Shown here: positions 23,170 through 35,635 of the stretch, in pieces
How the letters are laid out: every line of letters begins with the position of its first letter
Numbering within the stretch: the stretch's first letter is position 1
Origin: Saturnia japonica
Lineage: Eukaryota > Arthropoda > Insecta > Lepidoptera > Saturniidae
Reading direction: 5' to 3'
Assembly (NCBI GenBank): GCA_033032175.1
Contig: CM065331.1
Span: 10,912,370 to 10,976,369, forward strand
DNA length: 64,000 bases
Translations under genes and position numbers: made by a program
The notes under the pieces: generated by a model
Told to the model about the DNA's origin: nothing
Databases searched by the model: none
Seen by the model: the letters and a program-made list of their open reading frames with translations, nothing else

Positions 23170-25692
23170 TCAGTAGTTCCTGTAAAAAAATAATTTCATA
23201 TTAATTTATTAAGTACTAGCTTTTCCTTTCCTGCAACATGTCTGTTTTCTTTCTCTTTTCTTTTATTTCTCTATGACAAATTTAAATGCCATCAATTCAG
23301 AGGTTTATTCATGGAAGGTAACAAACAAACAGAGTTACTTTCACATGTATAATATTAGTGTGGATAGAATAAGAACCCAGAACTTGTATCAGGCCTGTGT
23401 TTCCCACTACTCTGTATTGATATGAAGAATAATAATGTATCATCCACCAACTTCTACAATGACTATCAAATGTTACCGTTGTGCACAACTACAAGCAGTA
23501 ATAATAATGATGGTGATGATATAATACTGGAGTCTTTTATCTTTCTTTACTGCCTCATTAGCCTAGTGGTTGTAAGCGCGACTGCTATGAGTGAGGTTCT
23601 GGGTTTGAATCCCAGGTCGAGCAAAGTGTTATTGGGTTTTTCCTATGAAATTCTCAGTAGCAGCTCAGTTTGGTTTCGTGCCTGATTAATGGCAATAGGC
23701 TCGCCCCCTATTACATGGGACCTAAAAACATACTCGGCGAACTGTGGGTGTACAAATGTACATCTCTGCCTAACCCTTCGGGGAATAGAGGTGTGATGGT
23801 ATGATGGTACGTTTCATCAGGAAGAGACTTGCAGAAGAAGCCTCCACTTAATTCAAATGTGTGTAGTATCTTTTAGTTCTTCCCAGCTGAGACTAGTTGA
23901 AGCAGCCTCTCTTTCACAAGAGAGAGTGAGATAGTTCAGGGCTGACTACCTCCTCATGCCAGTAGACTGCCTTGTCATTGTATTCCACTACCATACAACA
24001 TATAATGTGTATGAGCAGTATACATAAAACAATAAATTGGTTATATCACTGTACTCAGTAATTTCATTTCTATAGATATACCACATTAACAATAAACTGT
24101 AACCCCAGTTTAGGACATTACTACCTATTTTAGAGAAAGATTGCTTTACTCACTTAGCCAATATCCCGTCTTTCTTAGTGAGCCTTACGATGCAGTCGTC
24201 AGACTCTCCCATCCTGCGGATAGCGCCACAAATTACGTACATCTTGGAGGAGTCAGCAGCACGACCGGTCGCTGGGTCCACATCTGCTATCACAAGCTGC
24301 ACCGACGCATGGTCCTTGGCATGGATCAGCCGGTTACTTGCCGAGCTGTAAAAATATTCACAGATATTTAAATGGTGACATTTTCCATGATATCATGGAA
24401 CTATTTGCACTTATTCTCCATTATACTTCATGTGTAATAATAATTTACAAGAGTCAAAATAAGCAATGAGATGCTGTATACAATAGTTTATTCAACCTAG
24501 TAGTATATTCTAGGAAGGCATATAAAACATCATTTTTGGTAAACTGTTCAATAAAAAGAGATGACTATGTAGAGGGAACCACTTTCAGATATTATCATTT
24601 AGATAATATCCACCTTATTATATAGTAAAACCGGTTTCACATTTCATTACATTTCTTGAATATGGATCTTAAAGAAAATGCATATAAGAAGTTTAGTATA
24701 GAATATTTGAATTATTTCATGACTTAAGTTACCACCTACATATTAATATTTGTGTTTTACACCAATAATTATGTTGACACAGGAGCAGTACCTATTAATT
24801 GTACCACAATCACCAAACCGCTCTCAGACTAAAGTGGTTATACTAAAATATGACAATATCACAGAGACTTGTAAGCCATATGAGATGGAGAGCTTTGAAT
24901 TAGTTTTTGTTATTTATACTCATAAATAAAATAAGTATTGCTAGGTTTCTGCAAACATCAAAGTTTTATGGCCCAGTCTCTGATTTTAATTGTTTGTGTC
25001 CTGCAATGTTGATTTACAAATTTGACAAACAGAATAGGTAAACAATAAATCTACATGTGGTGTATCTGGAATGCGGCTGTTAAACATACTTATGTGAGAA
25101 TTACATGATAGCTAAAATCCTTACTGTCTGAGTATACATAGTTTGCACAAACAATCAACTAGTTAAATAAATAAAAACATAAAAATTTATAACACTATAT
25201 TATCGTTACACTTTTTTTATTTTCATCAAAAGCTTATTTCAAACCCGCTTGTGTGTACTTAGACTACCCTGTTCTTCTCATGCTAATATATAGATTAAAT
25301 TAAACCCTGGATTACCAGAATATTTTTCAAGCTCAAAAAATATTTCCAAATAATTAAATATAAGAAATGCATTATTACAACAAAATTTTAAAGTTTGTTA
25401 AATCCTGCAGGGCAGTGCACTCTAATGTTTTGCTGGCGTCATGATAATCAAGTAACAATGTAGCACCACGACTCGTGGAACAACTGCACCCAATCCTCGT
25501 TCCTAATAGGATTTTTAGGAATACTGAATTATAATGTTCAATTACCTAACTTCCTTATCATCATAAATTATGTTTTGAACATGCCTAGCCTAGGCCTACA
25601 ATGTGGCTTACAATGAAACATAACCTCAACACTTCGACTCACCATTTCCTCGGGCAGTATAAGTCAACGAATTCACCAGCGTCGTTCTGCAT
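23170..25692 (-). CDS. RpS21: 40S ribosomal protein S21 (three coding exons)
   Basis: Coding exons on the minus strand are 25692-25643 (50 nt), 24345-24154 (192 nt) and 23179-23170 (10 nt), totalling 252 nt for 83 aa, the family length. The protein starts [16 protein letters not shown], continues with [14 protein letters not shown] and [16 protein letters not shown], and ends in GILAKNY. All splice sites are canonical (two GTGAGT donors; TTTACAG and TTTTTACAG acceptors) and both split codons restore conserved residues (Cys and Lys). S21 is a small-subunit protein of the cytoplasmic ribosome. An acceptor immediately before the ATG shows a further intron in the 5' UTR. A SINE sits in coding intron 2. 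The last exon carries only three codons and the stop. Confidence 0.95.
23552..23808 (+). mobile_element. tRNA-derived SINE, copy 2 (in RpS21 intron, antisense)
   Basis: Box A (TTAGCCTAGTGGTTGTAAGC) and box B (GGTTTGAATCCCAGGTC) are both well preserved and spaced as in a tRNA. The body matches the copy at 19.97-20.21 kb, including GGCAATAGGCTCGCCCCCTA. It is inserted antisense in the second coding intron of RpS21. Confidence 0.85.
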
Positions 25693-25781
25693 TTTATATA
25701 CCTGTAATATTGACAATTATGTAATTTTACTATAAAATAAATAACGAATCATTCAATTTTCATTATTTACAACTAACTAAC

Positions 25782-25828
25782 CTAAAACTCCACACAGATC
25801 GCGGAAATGACAGAAGCAAAAGAAAGAT
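25782..25828 (-). promoter_or_regulatory. RpS21: RpS21 5' untranslated exon with pyrimidine-rich start
   Basis: On the minus strand TTTCTTTTGCTTCTG is a pyrimidine-rich start of the kind that gives ribosomal-protein mRNAs their 5' TOP element and growth-dependent translation. About 45 bases later TTTTAG is followed by a GTTAGT donor, which pairs with the ATATTACAG acceptor 9-10 bases upstream of the start codon. The exact transcription start is inferred. Confidence 0.65.
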
Positions 25829-25839
25829 GGTTGTATTTA

Positions 25840-27895
25840 GGGATGTTTGTTAATATCGATATTCATCTATGTCAGAAGCAACAACTACGGCGATGTTTTC
25901 ACTTTTGTCTATTGTGGCATTTCACGTGAGAAGTAGATCTGTGGCAACGAAATAAGTGAGGTTTTATTGTAAGGTGTTATGTTAGCAAATTTGTTCATAT
26001 TCGTCCTAATTGTACTTCTACGAGTTATTAATCTGAACATACAATTTTTTTTCTTCTATAAAGTTTATTTTTAATTTAAGGTCTTCTAAATTCCAGTTGT
26101 AATTGAAATTCGGATTTTTGATGGTCTTTTGAGGAGCAAAAATTTACAATAATATATTAAAAATAGTGATTTAAATATAAAATAATTTATATAGAAAATA
26201 CTATATTCTAATAAAAATAAAATAAATTTGGAAAAAAAATATACAAAACCAAAAGTAAACATTTCAAAACAAAATTTGACGAACAGAAACCATAAAAAAA
26301 AAACATTGAAGTACGTTTATAAGTTATATTTAAAGTATATTAAAACAAAAACTACTTCGAAAACATTACAATTTCAATTACGGCTATTCTTTAGAAGCCC
26401 AGAACTTTAATATAGTAAATATAGCCCATAACATTAAAAAAATGTCTGTTCACGTTCATACATTCTAGAAGTACAATTCGACTGAATATGAACGAATTTT
26501 AGAACATCAATTTTTTCGTTTTTTACTTTACGTGAAATGGATCATATTGTATGCCATTTTGTAAATGGAGTCGTACGTAAGGAATATTTAAAAAGAATCA
26601 AAAGGTTTCTGTTAAAATATACCATCAACACTAGTGCTATAAATAAAAATAATTTAATATGCAGTTTGAATAAAATTGTGACACTTTGAAAACGAAGACA
26701 ATTTTATATCTGTCAGCATAATAACCAAAACATGATTTTTTTTTCTAATATAGTAAGCTAAGCTAAACTAAACCGGTTTTTATCTACTGAAATAATATTT
26801 ACACTATTCATAGCACCCAACACAAGGGCGCCCCCTTGGGTAGCACCAAAACAGACATGTAAATCTAACATCGATATACTATATTAATATATATTTGACA
26901 TCAATGTTTACTTACCAATCATTTTATCGATATTTTTATAACAATGCGTATCTCTAGTAATGTGACATCGGACAAGTAGCAGATTAAAAGAATTTGAAAT
27001 ATTTCATAATCTTTTACCATACTTTTACCACGACCTGAAAGAGCGACATAAAAAAAGTATGAAGAGCAAGCTATAAATTTTCTATCTCTATCCCTGTAAC
27101 TGCTTTTTAGGTGCTAAAAGTAGCTACAACGTTGATATAGGTACTTTTATTTCGATACCAAGTACTTTTGGCATTGATATTTTGTTACCGAGTACCGAGT
27201 TGGTATCGGTGAAAAGTATACGTATCGGTACTCGGCCGTACCACATTACAATTTCACGAAATTTGTTTATAAGTTTCGATTCTTTTTCTATTATGCAGTG
27301 GCATCTTTGTACTCATTATGCATGTGATATACACACATAAGTTAACGTTTGAACAATTTAGGTTGATGGAAGAAATTTACTTATCATTTTTGGAGTACAG
27401 TATAAGACATCATGACGTCATATCACATTTGTACATTATAATAATTGAACCTATTGGAAGAATGGTAAGATATCAAAGCTATAGAAATATGCGCAATAGG
27501 TCTATATATCGTTTGCACATTTGTGCTTCATAAAAGGTTGTTTTCAAATACTTGGGCAACAGTCACTGTTTCAGGAAACTATTTATTGCAAAATAATTAT
27601 TTTTGAAGAGCACTTCTAAATCGATTTTCTAATGAAGTACAGTTATGTTAGTATTGTTGTTTTAATTAGTTTTTAATCCACTGAAAAAGAATAATATGAG
27701 TAAGTTTTAATTGATTGTGCGAAAGTACCGAAACAGCCCTGGCATCGAGTAGAAGAGTGGAATCTTTCCTAAGACTAAAGTCAGCGGATTAAGGGGGTGG
27801 TTTTATAAGCTCCGAGGGAAATTTAGGACGAAAAATATATAAGAGCTGTACTGGACTAACACTGGAATAACACATATAGTACTTTTTATCCCGGT
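25840..27895. other. AT-rich intergenic stretch
   Basis: No gene is supported. Short ORFs here are chance reading of A/T runs. A 100-bp patch at 27110-27245 repeats GTACT/GGTAC-type phrases (for example GATACCAAGTACTTTTGG), a common divergent lepidopteran repeat motif. Confidence 0.5.
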
Positions 27896-27901
27896 AAAAG
27901 T

Positions 27902-28265
27902 TGTAGCGACATCTCTCGCCACAACTGACGCATCAACGCATCGACGCAACTACGTAGCGACACATAGCGACATCTATCGAGCCACATAAGACGCATCCTA
28001 CATCGCGCTATAGAAATTAACTCTATCGTTGAGTATATATACAAGAACCCGTCTACAACAGTCGGACCAAGTCCGGTGAAGCTGTAAAAGCCGCAGCGGC
28101 TCTGTTTTTGGATAGGGCCCCTAAGGCTAACAGTGAAGTCAGTTAAAAAAAAAAAAAACAACAGTCGGGACAGCTGCCCACCAGACATAGCACCCGTCTG
28201 GCCGGAGGATCCTCCCTTTTCTATGGCGGATGAGGAACTTTACTCTCTGTTCCTCACCTCCGCTA
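27902..28265 (+). repeat. Putative solo LTR-like insertion
   Basis: A TGTAGCGACATCTCTCGCC start, an internal TATA stretch (GAGTATATATACAAG) and a 6-bp repeat AAAAGT on both sides suggest an insertion. The flanks join into the GGTAAAAGTCATAGCTTA phrase of the dispersed repeat that forms the neighbouring array, so the uninterrupted site is recognisable. The right end lacks a clear CA, so the LTR identity is uncertain. It was itself invaded by a LINE fragment. Confidence 0.4.
28066..28157 (+). mobile_element. 5'-truncated LINE 3' end with 11-bp target duplication
   Basis: The segment AAGTCCGGTGAAGCTGTAAA through GCTAACAGTGAAGTCAGTT plus an A14 tail is the 3' UTR end of the jockey-like LINE at 42.9-45.0 kb. 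ACAACAGTCGG flanks it at 28055-28065 and 28158-28168. Confidence 0.85.
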
Positions 28266-28271
28266 AAAAGT

Positions 28272-31200
28272 CATAGCTTAATCAGTGTTATCTTACAAAT
28301 ATAATAAATGGAAAGTTTCTATGTTTATTACTCAATCACGCAAAAACGGCTGAATGGTTTTAGATAAAATTTAGCAAAGAGATATTCTACAATCAAGATT
28401 TATACATTAAGGTACCCGTAGGTTATCTCGGTAAAACTCATAGCTTACCCAGTGTTATCTTACAAATATAATAAATGGAAAGTTTCTATGTTTATTACTC
28501 AATCACGCAAAAACGGCTGAATGGTTTTCGATAAAATTTAGCAAAGAGATATTCTACAATCAAGATTTATACATTAAGGTACCCGTAGGTTATCTCGGTA
28601 AAACTCATAGCTTACCCAGTGTTATCTTACAAATATAATAAATGGAAAGTTTCTATGTTTATTACTCAATCACGCAAAAACGGCTGAATGGTTTTCGATA
28701 AAATTTAGCAAAGAGATATTCTACAATCAAGATTTATACATTAAGGTACCCGTAGGTTATCTCGGTAAAACTCATAGCTTACCCAGTGTTATCTTACAAA
28801 TATAATAAATGGAAAGTTTCTATGTTTATTACTCAATCACGCAAAAACGGCTGAATGGTTTTAGATAAAATTTAGCAAAGAGATATTCTACAATCAAGAT
28901 TTATACATTAAGGTACCCGTAGGTTATCTCGGTAAAACTCATAGCTTACCCAGTGTTATCTTACAAATATAATAAATGGAAAGTTTCTATGTTTATTACT
29001 CAATCACGCAAAAACGGCTGAATGGTTTTAGATAAAATTTAGCAAAGAGATATTCTACAATCAAGATTTATACATTAAGGTACCCGTAGGTTATCTCGGT
29101 AAAACTCATAGCTTACCCAGTGTTATCTTACAAATATAATAAATGGAAAGTTTCTATGTTTATTACTCAATCACGCAAAAACGGCTGAATGGTTTTAGAT
29201 AAAATTTAGCAAAGAGATATTCTACAATCAAGATTTATACATTAAGGTACCCGTAGGTTATCTCGGTAAAACTCATAGCTTACCCAGTGTTATCTTACAA
29301 ATATAATAAATGGAAAGTTTCTATGTTTATTACTCAATCACGCAAAAACGGCTGAATGGTTTTAGATAAAATTTAGCAAAGAGATATTCTACAATCAAGA
29401 TTTATACATTAAGGTACCCGTAGGTTATCTCGGTAAAACTCATAGCTTACCCAGTGTTATCTTACAAATATAATAAATGGAAAGTTTCTATGTTTATTAC
29501 TCAATCACGCAAAAACGGCTGAATGGTTTTAGATAAAATTTAGCAAAGAGATATTCTACAATCAAGATTTATACATTAAGGTACCCGTAGGTTATCTCGG
29601 TAAAACTCATAGCTTACCCAGTGTTATCTTACAAATATAATAAATGGAAAGTTTCTATGTTTATTATCAATCACGCAAAAAACGGCTGAATGGTTTTAGA
29701 TAAAATTTAGCAAAGAGATATTCTACAATCAAGATTTATACATTAAGGTACCCGTAGGTTATCTCGGTAAAACTCATAGCTTACCCAGTGTTATCTTACA
29801 AATATAATAAATGGAAAGTTTCTATGTTTATTACTCAATCACGCAAAAACGGCTGAATGGTTTTAGATAAAATTTAGCAAAGAGATATTCTACAATCAAG
29901 ATTTATACATTAAGGTACCCGTAGGTTATCTCGGTAAAACTCATAGCTTACCCAGTGTTATCTTACAAATATAATAAATGGAAAGTTTCTATGTTTATTA
30001 CTCAATCACGCAAAAACGGCTGAATGGTTTTAGATAAAATTTAGCAAAGAGATATTCTACAATCAAGATTTATACATTAAGGTACCCGTAGTTATCTCGG
30101 TAAAACTCATAGCTTACCCAGTGTTATCTTACAAATATAATAAATGGAAAGTTTCTATGTTTATTACTCAATCACGCAAAAACGGCTGAATGGTTTTAGA
30201 TAAAATTTAGCAAAGAGATATTCTACAATCAAGATTTATACATTAAGGTACCCGTAGGTTATCTCGGTAAAACTCATAGCTTACCCAGTGTTATCTTACA
30301 AATATAATAAATGGAAAGTTTCTATGTTTATTACTCAATCACGCAAAAACGGCTGAATGGTTTTAGATAAAATTTAGCAAAGAGATATTCTACAATCAAG
30401 ATTTATACATTAAGGTACCCGTAGGTTATCTCGGTAAAACTCATAGCTTACCCAGTGTTATCTTACAAATATAATAAATGGAAAGTTTCTATGTTTATTA
30501 CTCAATCACGCAAAAACGGCTGAATGGTTTTAGATAAAATTTAGCAAAGAGATATTCTACAATCAAGATTTATACATTAAGGTACCCGTAGGTTATCTCG
30601 GTAAAACTCATAGCTTACCCAGTGTTATCTTACAAATATAATAAATGGAAAGTTTCTATGTTTATTACTCAATCACGCAAAAACGGCTGAATGGTTTTAG
30701 ATAAAATTTAGCAAAGAGATATTCTACAATCAAGATTTATACATTAAGGTACCCGTAGGTTATCTCGGTAAAACTCATAGCTTACCCAGTGTTATCTTAC
30801 AAATATAATAAATGGAAAGTTTCTATGTTTATTACTCAATCACGCAAAAACGGCTGAATGGTTTTAGATAAAATTTAGCAAAGAGATATTCTACAATCAA
30901 GATTTATACATTAAGGTACCCGTAGGTTATCTCGGTAAAACTCATAGCTTACCCAGTGTTATCTTACAAATATAATAAATGGAAAGTTTCTATGTTTATT
31001 ACTCAATCACGCAAAAACGGCTGAATGGTTTTAGATAAAATTTAGCAAAGAGATATTCTACAATCAAGATTTATACATTAAGGTACCCGTAGGTTATCTC
31101 GGTAAAACTCATAGCTTACCCAGTGTTATCTTACAAATATAATAAATGGAAAGTTTCTATGTTTATTACTCAATCACGCAAAAACGGCTGAATGGTTTTA

Positions 31201-31310
31201 GATAAAATTTAGCAAAGAGATATTCTACAATCAAGATTTATACATTAAGGTACCCGTAGGTTATCTCGGTAAAACTCATAGCTTACCCAGTGTTAACCTA
31301 CAAATATAAT
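28272..31310. repeat. 167-bp tandem array, about 18 units
   Basis: A unit beginning CATAGCTTACCCAGTGTTAT and containing TCAATCACGCAAAAACGGCT repeats every 167 bp from 28272; the last unit start is at 31278. Units are almost identical, differing by an A/G at one site (TTTTAGATAA or TTTTCGATAA, the latter in two or three early units) and two small indels. The first unit has variant bases near its start and the last one diverges. The unit matches part of a dispersed repeat (11.6-11.95 kb), so it is an internal amplification of a mobile element. No ORF spans it. Confidence 0.97.
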
Positions 31311-31790
31311 AAATGAAAAACAAATTATTTTTTTAAACTGAATTACTGAATGCAACTTAATACAGACATAGTCTATAACCTGGATTAACACATAGGATAT
31401 ATTTTGTTCCGGTTAATGTTATAGCTTGACCACTGTTATCAATTCATACGTAAGCTTAAGCCTAAACCTAAACTTATTCCGTTATAGTAAAACTAGTTAC
31501 AGTATGTGTGAACTGTGATCATAAGGCACGAGCCAAGCAAGTGAAGCGAGCGGGTTGTTGCAGCGGCCGGCGAGAGCTCGAAATAAAATAATTATTCGTT
31601 AAAAAATCATATAAAACTCTTAGACAGACATAAAAAAATATGGTTATTTTTTTTTGGTTCAAATTCTTTGTTTCCACGCTTTTTCTTTTCTTTTGGTTTG
31701 TCGTGTTCTGAGATCAATCTATGTATATCCAATAATACGCAGACGAAGTCGCAGGTACCTGCTAGTAATATAATAAATAAAAAATACAGG
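31311..31790 (-). repeat. Remainder of the array's source element and a second dispersed copy
   Basis: Sequence just after the array (GGTTAATGTTATAGCTTGAC then CACTGTTATC) is a divergent relative of the unit. At 31690-31770 the phrase AATAATACGCAGACGAAGTC then GCAGGTACCTGCTAGTAAT is the inverted end of the repeat family seen at 11640. Confidence 0.55.
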
Positions 31791-32160
31791 TGTCCCAAGA
31801 AGTAGTGATAAACGGAAGTCCAGAGGTAGAGCATCCCTAAGGCTACCCGAATCACCCCCATATAATATGTTCAGTGATTTTTCATAGTTTTCAAGTTATT
31901 GACTTTTTTATGTTCATTTTTTATTTACACGACGTTTTTTGTCTATGTACTATGCCCGCTTTAACTAAACTAAGTCGTCGAACTGTCGGAAAATCAGAAC
32001 CACGCATAGTAGACGTCCCAGGATACAGGGTCGTCGTACAAGGCGGAAGACAGAACAAGGCCCGTGATATTTGCTAATTTTGTGCAACTACAAGCAAAAA
32101 AGGGCCTTTCAGGAAGCGGACGACGGTATTATGTTCCTAGTATTTACTATTTGGTTAAGG
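31790..32160 (+). mobile_element. Fragment of a DNA-transposon-like repeat
   Basis: ACAGGTGTCCCAAGAAGTAG opens a stretch typical of interspersed lepidopteran transposons. It includes a short open frame (MPALTKLSRRTVGKSEPR) that stops after about 40 residues. No second end was found. The product is not recognised. Confidence 0.3.
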
Positions 32161-32394
32161 ATACGAGCTTTTTTTCAATTAGCAACTGTTTGGGAACTAT
32201 ATAGGCGGCGAAGCGCGGGTGTGCAGGAGTGAGACCGCCCCGCGCGCCTATTGGCGACGCGCCCCTGTCCCAACATTAACGGTGTAGAGCCAAGTTCGAT
32301 TTTAATAATATAATTATTAGACAGACTGAATCATTTCAAAGTTTCATGTTAAAACATGGATGGATTAAAACTATATTTCAGATCACTAAATACA

Positions 32395-32489
32395 TAAACA
32401 CATGTTCCTTCCTTCCTCCCAGGAGGCAGGGACATGTAAATATGTATATGTTAGTTTAGCTCGAATTTTACGGATAGGGAATTAGTCAG
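32395..32489 (+). mobile_element. LINE 3' UTR, left part split by the hAT element
   Basis: CCTTCCTTCCTCCCAGGAGG through GTTAGTTTAGCTCGAATTTT matches the 3' UTR of the LINE at 42.9-45.0 kb (inverted there). The match resumes after the hAT insertion at 37041. Bases 32482-32489 (TTAGTCAG) are the hAT target duplication. Confidence 0.7.
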
Positions 32490-35110
32490 CAGGGGCGGCC
32501 TTACCCATTGCGAGGCTCCGGGTGGCAGGTCTTTGCGAGGCCTTTTGTAGGTATTCGTTATGTTTGACGAGAATTTTTCAATTTTTTCATTTTCGATTGA
32601 AAGAATAGCAAGGGCTGAAAGCCGATCCTGTGTCATCGAATTCCTCAAATAGGTTTTAATAATTTTAAGCCTCTAAAAACTCATTTCAGCATTACGCAAC
32701 CGTAACAGGTGTGGTGGCAATAATTCTCAGAACTATTTCGATAGTGGGGTAAACTTCAGTTAACTTTTTTCTAATATGTATTTCAGCACCGAGATAATGT
32801 CATCGTTTCCTTCATACACACGGATGAACATATTCAGTTCTTCGTACAATTCATGTCCATCAATATCACATGATTCTCCTACTGTCATAGACATTTGCAA
32901 GTCGCTGTATTGCTTCGAAAGTTCACTATCACTAATTCCCTTTAATCTATTTATATTATACATGAAACCAAATGTGATCTCATGATGTTTAAGTGCCTCA
33001 AACCTAGGATGGCAGCTTGCGCGCACATTATCGACAATAACATAAAAATAGTTTATTTTGAAAATCTCTGTGGCATTCAATTCATGAGCTTCATATTTTC
33101 CCCTTTATAATCAAAATGGCTTTTTTACGTCGTCTTCTGACTTCTTTAAACTGTCTGTCAATATCATTTTCCTCGGCTATTTCTCTCGCTGTTACAAGGG
33201 ATGACTGAAAACCATTTTCTCGATAATTATCGAGCCAATTTGTGAATGCGTCTAGATGTTGTATAGCCACATCTAAGTGCATGTTTTCGCTTTGCCACAT
33301 TTACTGATAATATTAATCTTTGTAAGAATGTCATACCGTATGACAAGTGAAACTACAAATTCGTAGGTAGTTATTTCCTTTTCTATAGAATGGCATTCAC
33401 TGACCAACTGACAATATGTTGTATTTTCTGCTAAATCCTTTAAAGCATCACATATATCGCTTAGTTGGTATTTAACGGCCTTTACCGATGCTACCCTGCA
33501 CTCCCATCTAGTTTCAGAAAGTGGTTTTAGCGATAAGGATTTTACATGAGTATTTAAAATAGCCCACCTTTGACTTGAGCCAGCAAACAGAGTGTACAAC
33601 CTTTGTAGCAAACCAAAAAAAGATTTTGCTTGGACACAAGACGATGCTGCATCTCCTAGGATGAGATTCCAGCTATGACTCCCATAAGGTAAAAAATAAG
33701 CAAGTGGATTAATTTCAATAATACGTTTTTGGACACCACTTTTTTCACCACGCATATTGACACCATTATCATATCCTTGGCCTCTGCAGTTTTGCAATGA
33801 TATACCTAACTGTTCTAATTCTGTGATTATATAATTAGTCAAACTCTCAGCTGTGGTGGTTTTTACGACGGCTATGAAACCAATAAAATGTTCTTCAATT
33901 TCAGCTGTTTCTGTATTAAAAAATCTTATAATAATTGATAGTTGCTCAACACGAGAAACGTCGCGAGTACAATCAAGAATAATAGAGTAATATTTATTAT
34001 TAATTATTTTTTCAACAATTTCAGTTTTCACGTGACTTGCCATTAATTGTAGGAGCTTATTTTGAATATTTTTTCCGATATATTGGTCATTAATCGTTTT
34101 ATCTTTTACTTGTTGTAAGTGAAGTCTCAGCACGGAATCAAATCGGGCTATTAACTTTACTAAATCTATAAAGTTGCCGCTTGTCTCACTCGAACCTGAG
34201 TCAGATGTTAATTTCTCTCTATGACCCCTGAAGGCCATTTTGTGAGATGCTAAAAAATTTACAATTGCAATTAAATTTAAATATCTCTTCAACGTTGCCT
34301 TTCTTGTTCAATTTGTGACTGAGCCAAGGAGTCAATAGTGGAACAGCTTTTTAAACCATTCTCTAAATTAATCCATTTCAGCATACAATCTTTGTGCTGT
34401 CGACTAGATTCGTGTGACTTTAGGTAATCACCCAAAGGTTTCCAATCACACACTCCTTCACTTGATCCAATCTTTGTATTTTCTAGCCAGAATATTCGAC
34501 ACGGAAAGCCGTAAACGGTATCCTTTGTTTGTGAATAAATCTTCCAGCGCCTGTCAAGCTTTTCACTGTTAACTAATATCTTATTATAATGATATTCCCT
34601 GAATCGCCGTCCATTATCATTTACGGGAAATAACTCAACTTTAATCCGGATTGGACCTCTTAATACAATCTCAGTTCGGTCTACATCAATAATTGTTATG
34701 GGCCACAAACCAGGGTCATTTTGAGGATTCAGATTTTCCATTCCTGCAGTCAAGGATGTAGACATAGTAGACTCGGGCTCAGATTCGTGTTCTTGACTGG
34801 GTAGCGTTGACGGCGGCACCGGTGACCTAAGAGACAATGATGTAGATAAATCATCATCATCCTCGCTGTTTTTACTTGATGACGGCGGCGGCACCCATGA
34901 TGATGTGGAAGGAATGTTTTCAGCTGAATCAGGATTAAAGTCACTTTCAATCAATAAATGTTTCGTATAGGTTTCTTGATCATCACTTTTTATATATTTA
35001 TTTAAAGATCCACGTAGATTTTCTTGTACCTGCTTTCTTTTGATAGTTCGTTTCCTTTTTGAACTATCTGACTCAAATTTTCTAAAGGCATCACGATCAC
35101 GCGAACTCAT
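32490..35110 (-). pseudogene. hAT transposase (ZMYM1-like), broken
   Basis: The first block (35110-34289) has a basic start (KRKRTIKRKQVQENL), a Ser/Pro-rich acidic linker, and a TTF-type zinc-finger-like region with GFPCRIFW and YLKSHESSRQH. The second (34292-33273) contains FLASHKMAFRGHRE, the first catalytic Asp in YYSIILDCTRDVS and the second in GQGYDNGVNM. The C-terminal dimerisation part follows at 33300-32490 with RNSMTQDRLSALAILSIE. Frame changes near 34290, 33290 and 33090 and stops near 32760 disable it. The domain order is that of ZMYM1-like hAT transposases common in animals. Confidence 0.85.
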
Positions 35111-35635
35111 TTCGTAAATCTTGTTTTGTTTCGCACAAATAGTCAGAAATAATTTTTAAGTAGGTGTTAACAGTATTTTACTCTTTATCAGCTTACTCAA
35201 TACATAAAATACTATAATTTACACTTTTCCAGCTCACTCAATACTTGAAAGTTGAAACACTATAAGAGGGTAATATTAAATATAATTTAAAGATTTGTAC
35301 GGTACAGCAACGATTTTGTAACTCATACTGCAAGCAAAATAATTTCAAGGTGACAAAAGTTGACGAACGAAATGAAACAAGGGAATTCCTCTAGCGACGG
35401 GGATTCCCCGAGCGATAGACGAGCAGAACATAATGTCCCGACTCCCGAGACACAGACTATAATAGGCCCGAGTATTATGCGTTTAAAAAACCGATTTTTA
35501 AGTGTTTCGAGGCGCGATATTCAAGTAGTACAAAATAAATTTATCAATTATGATTTGATTGAATTAATTGGTTAACTAGCTTTATTTTAATTTACCGTTA
35601 TGTTATAACATTAATAAATCATTAAGAAAAATATA
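35111..35635. other. hAT 5' non-coding region
   Basis: This lies inside the hAT element upstream of its transposase frame. A short plus-strand ORF (35360-35575) has no recognised product and is probably chance. Confidence 0.5.

Noticed and set aside
23552..23640. tRNA gene
   Set aside because: The promoter boxes are good, but the same head and body recur at 19.97 kb as a repeat, so it is a SINE.
26228..26410. Lys/Asn/Tyr-rich ORF
   Set aside because: Chance translation of an A-rich stretch; no start context, no family, no splice signals.
28272..31310. CRISPR array
   Set aside because: Whole 167-bp units are repeated with no unique spacers, in insect DNA; it is a satellite.
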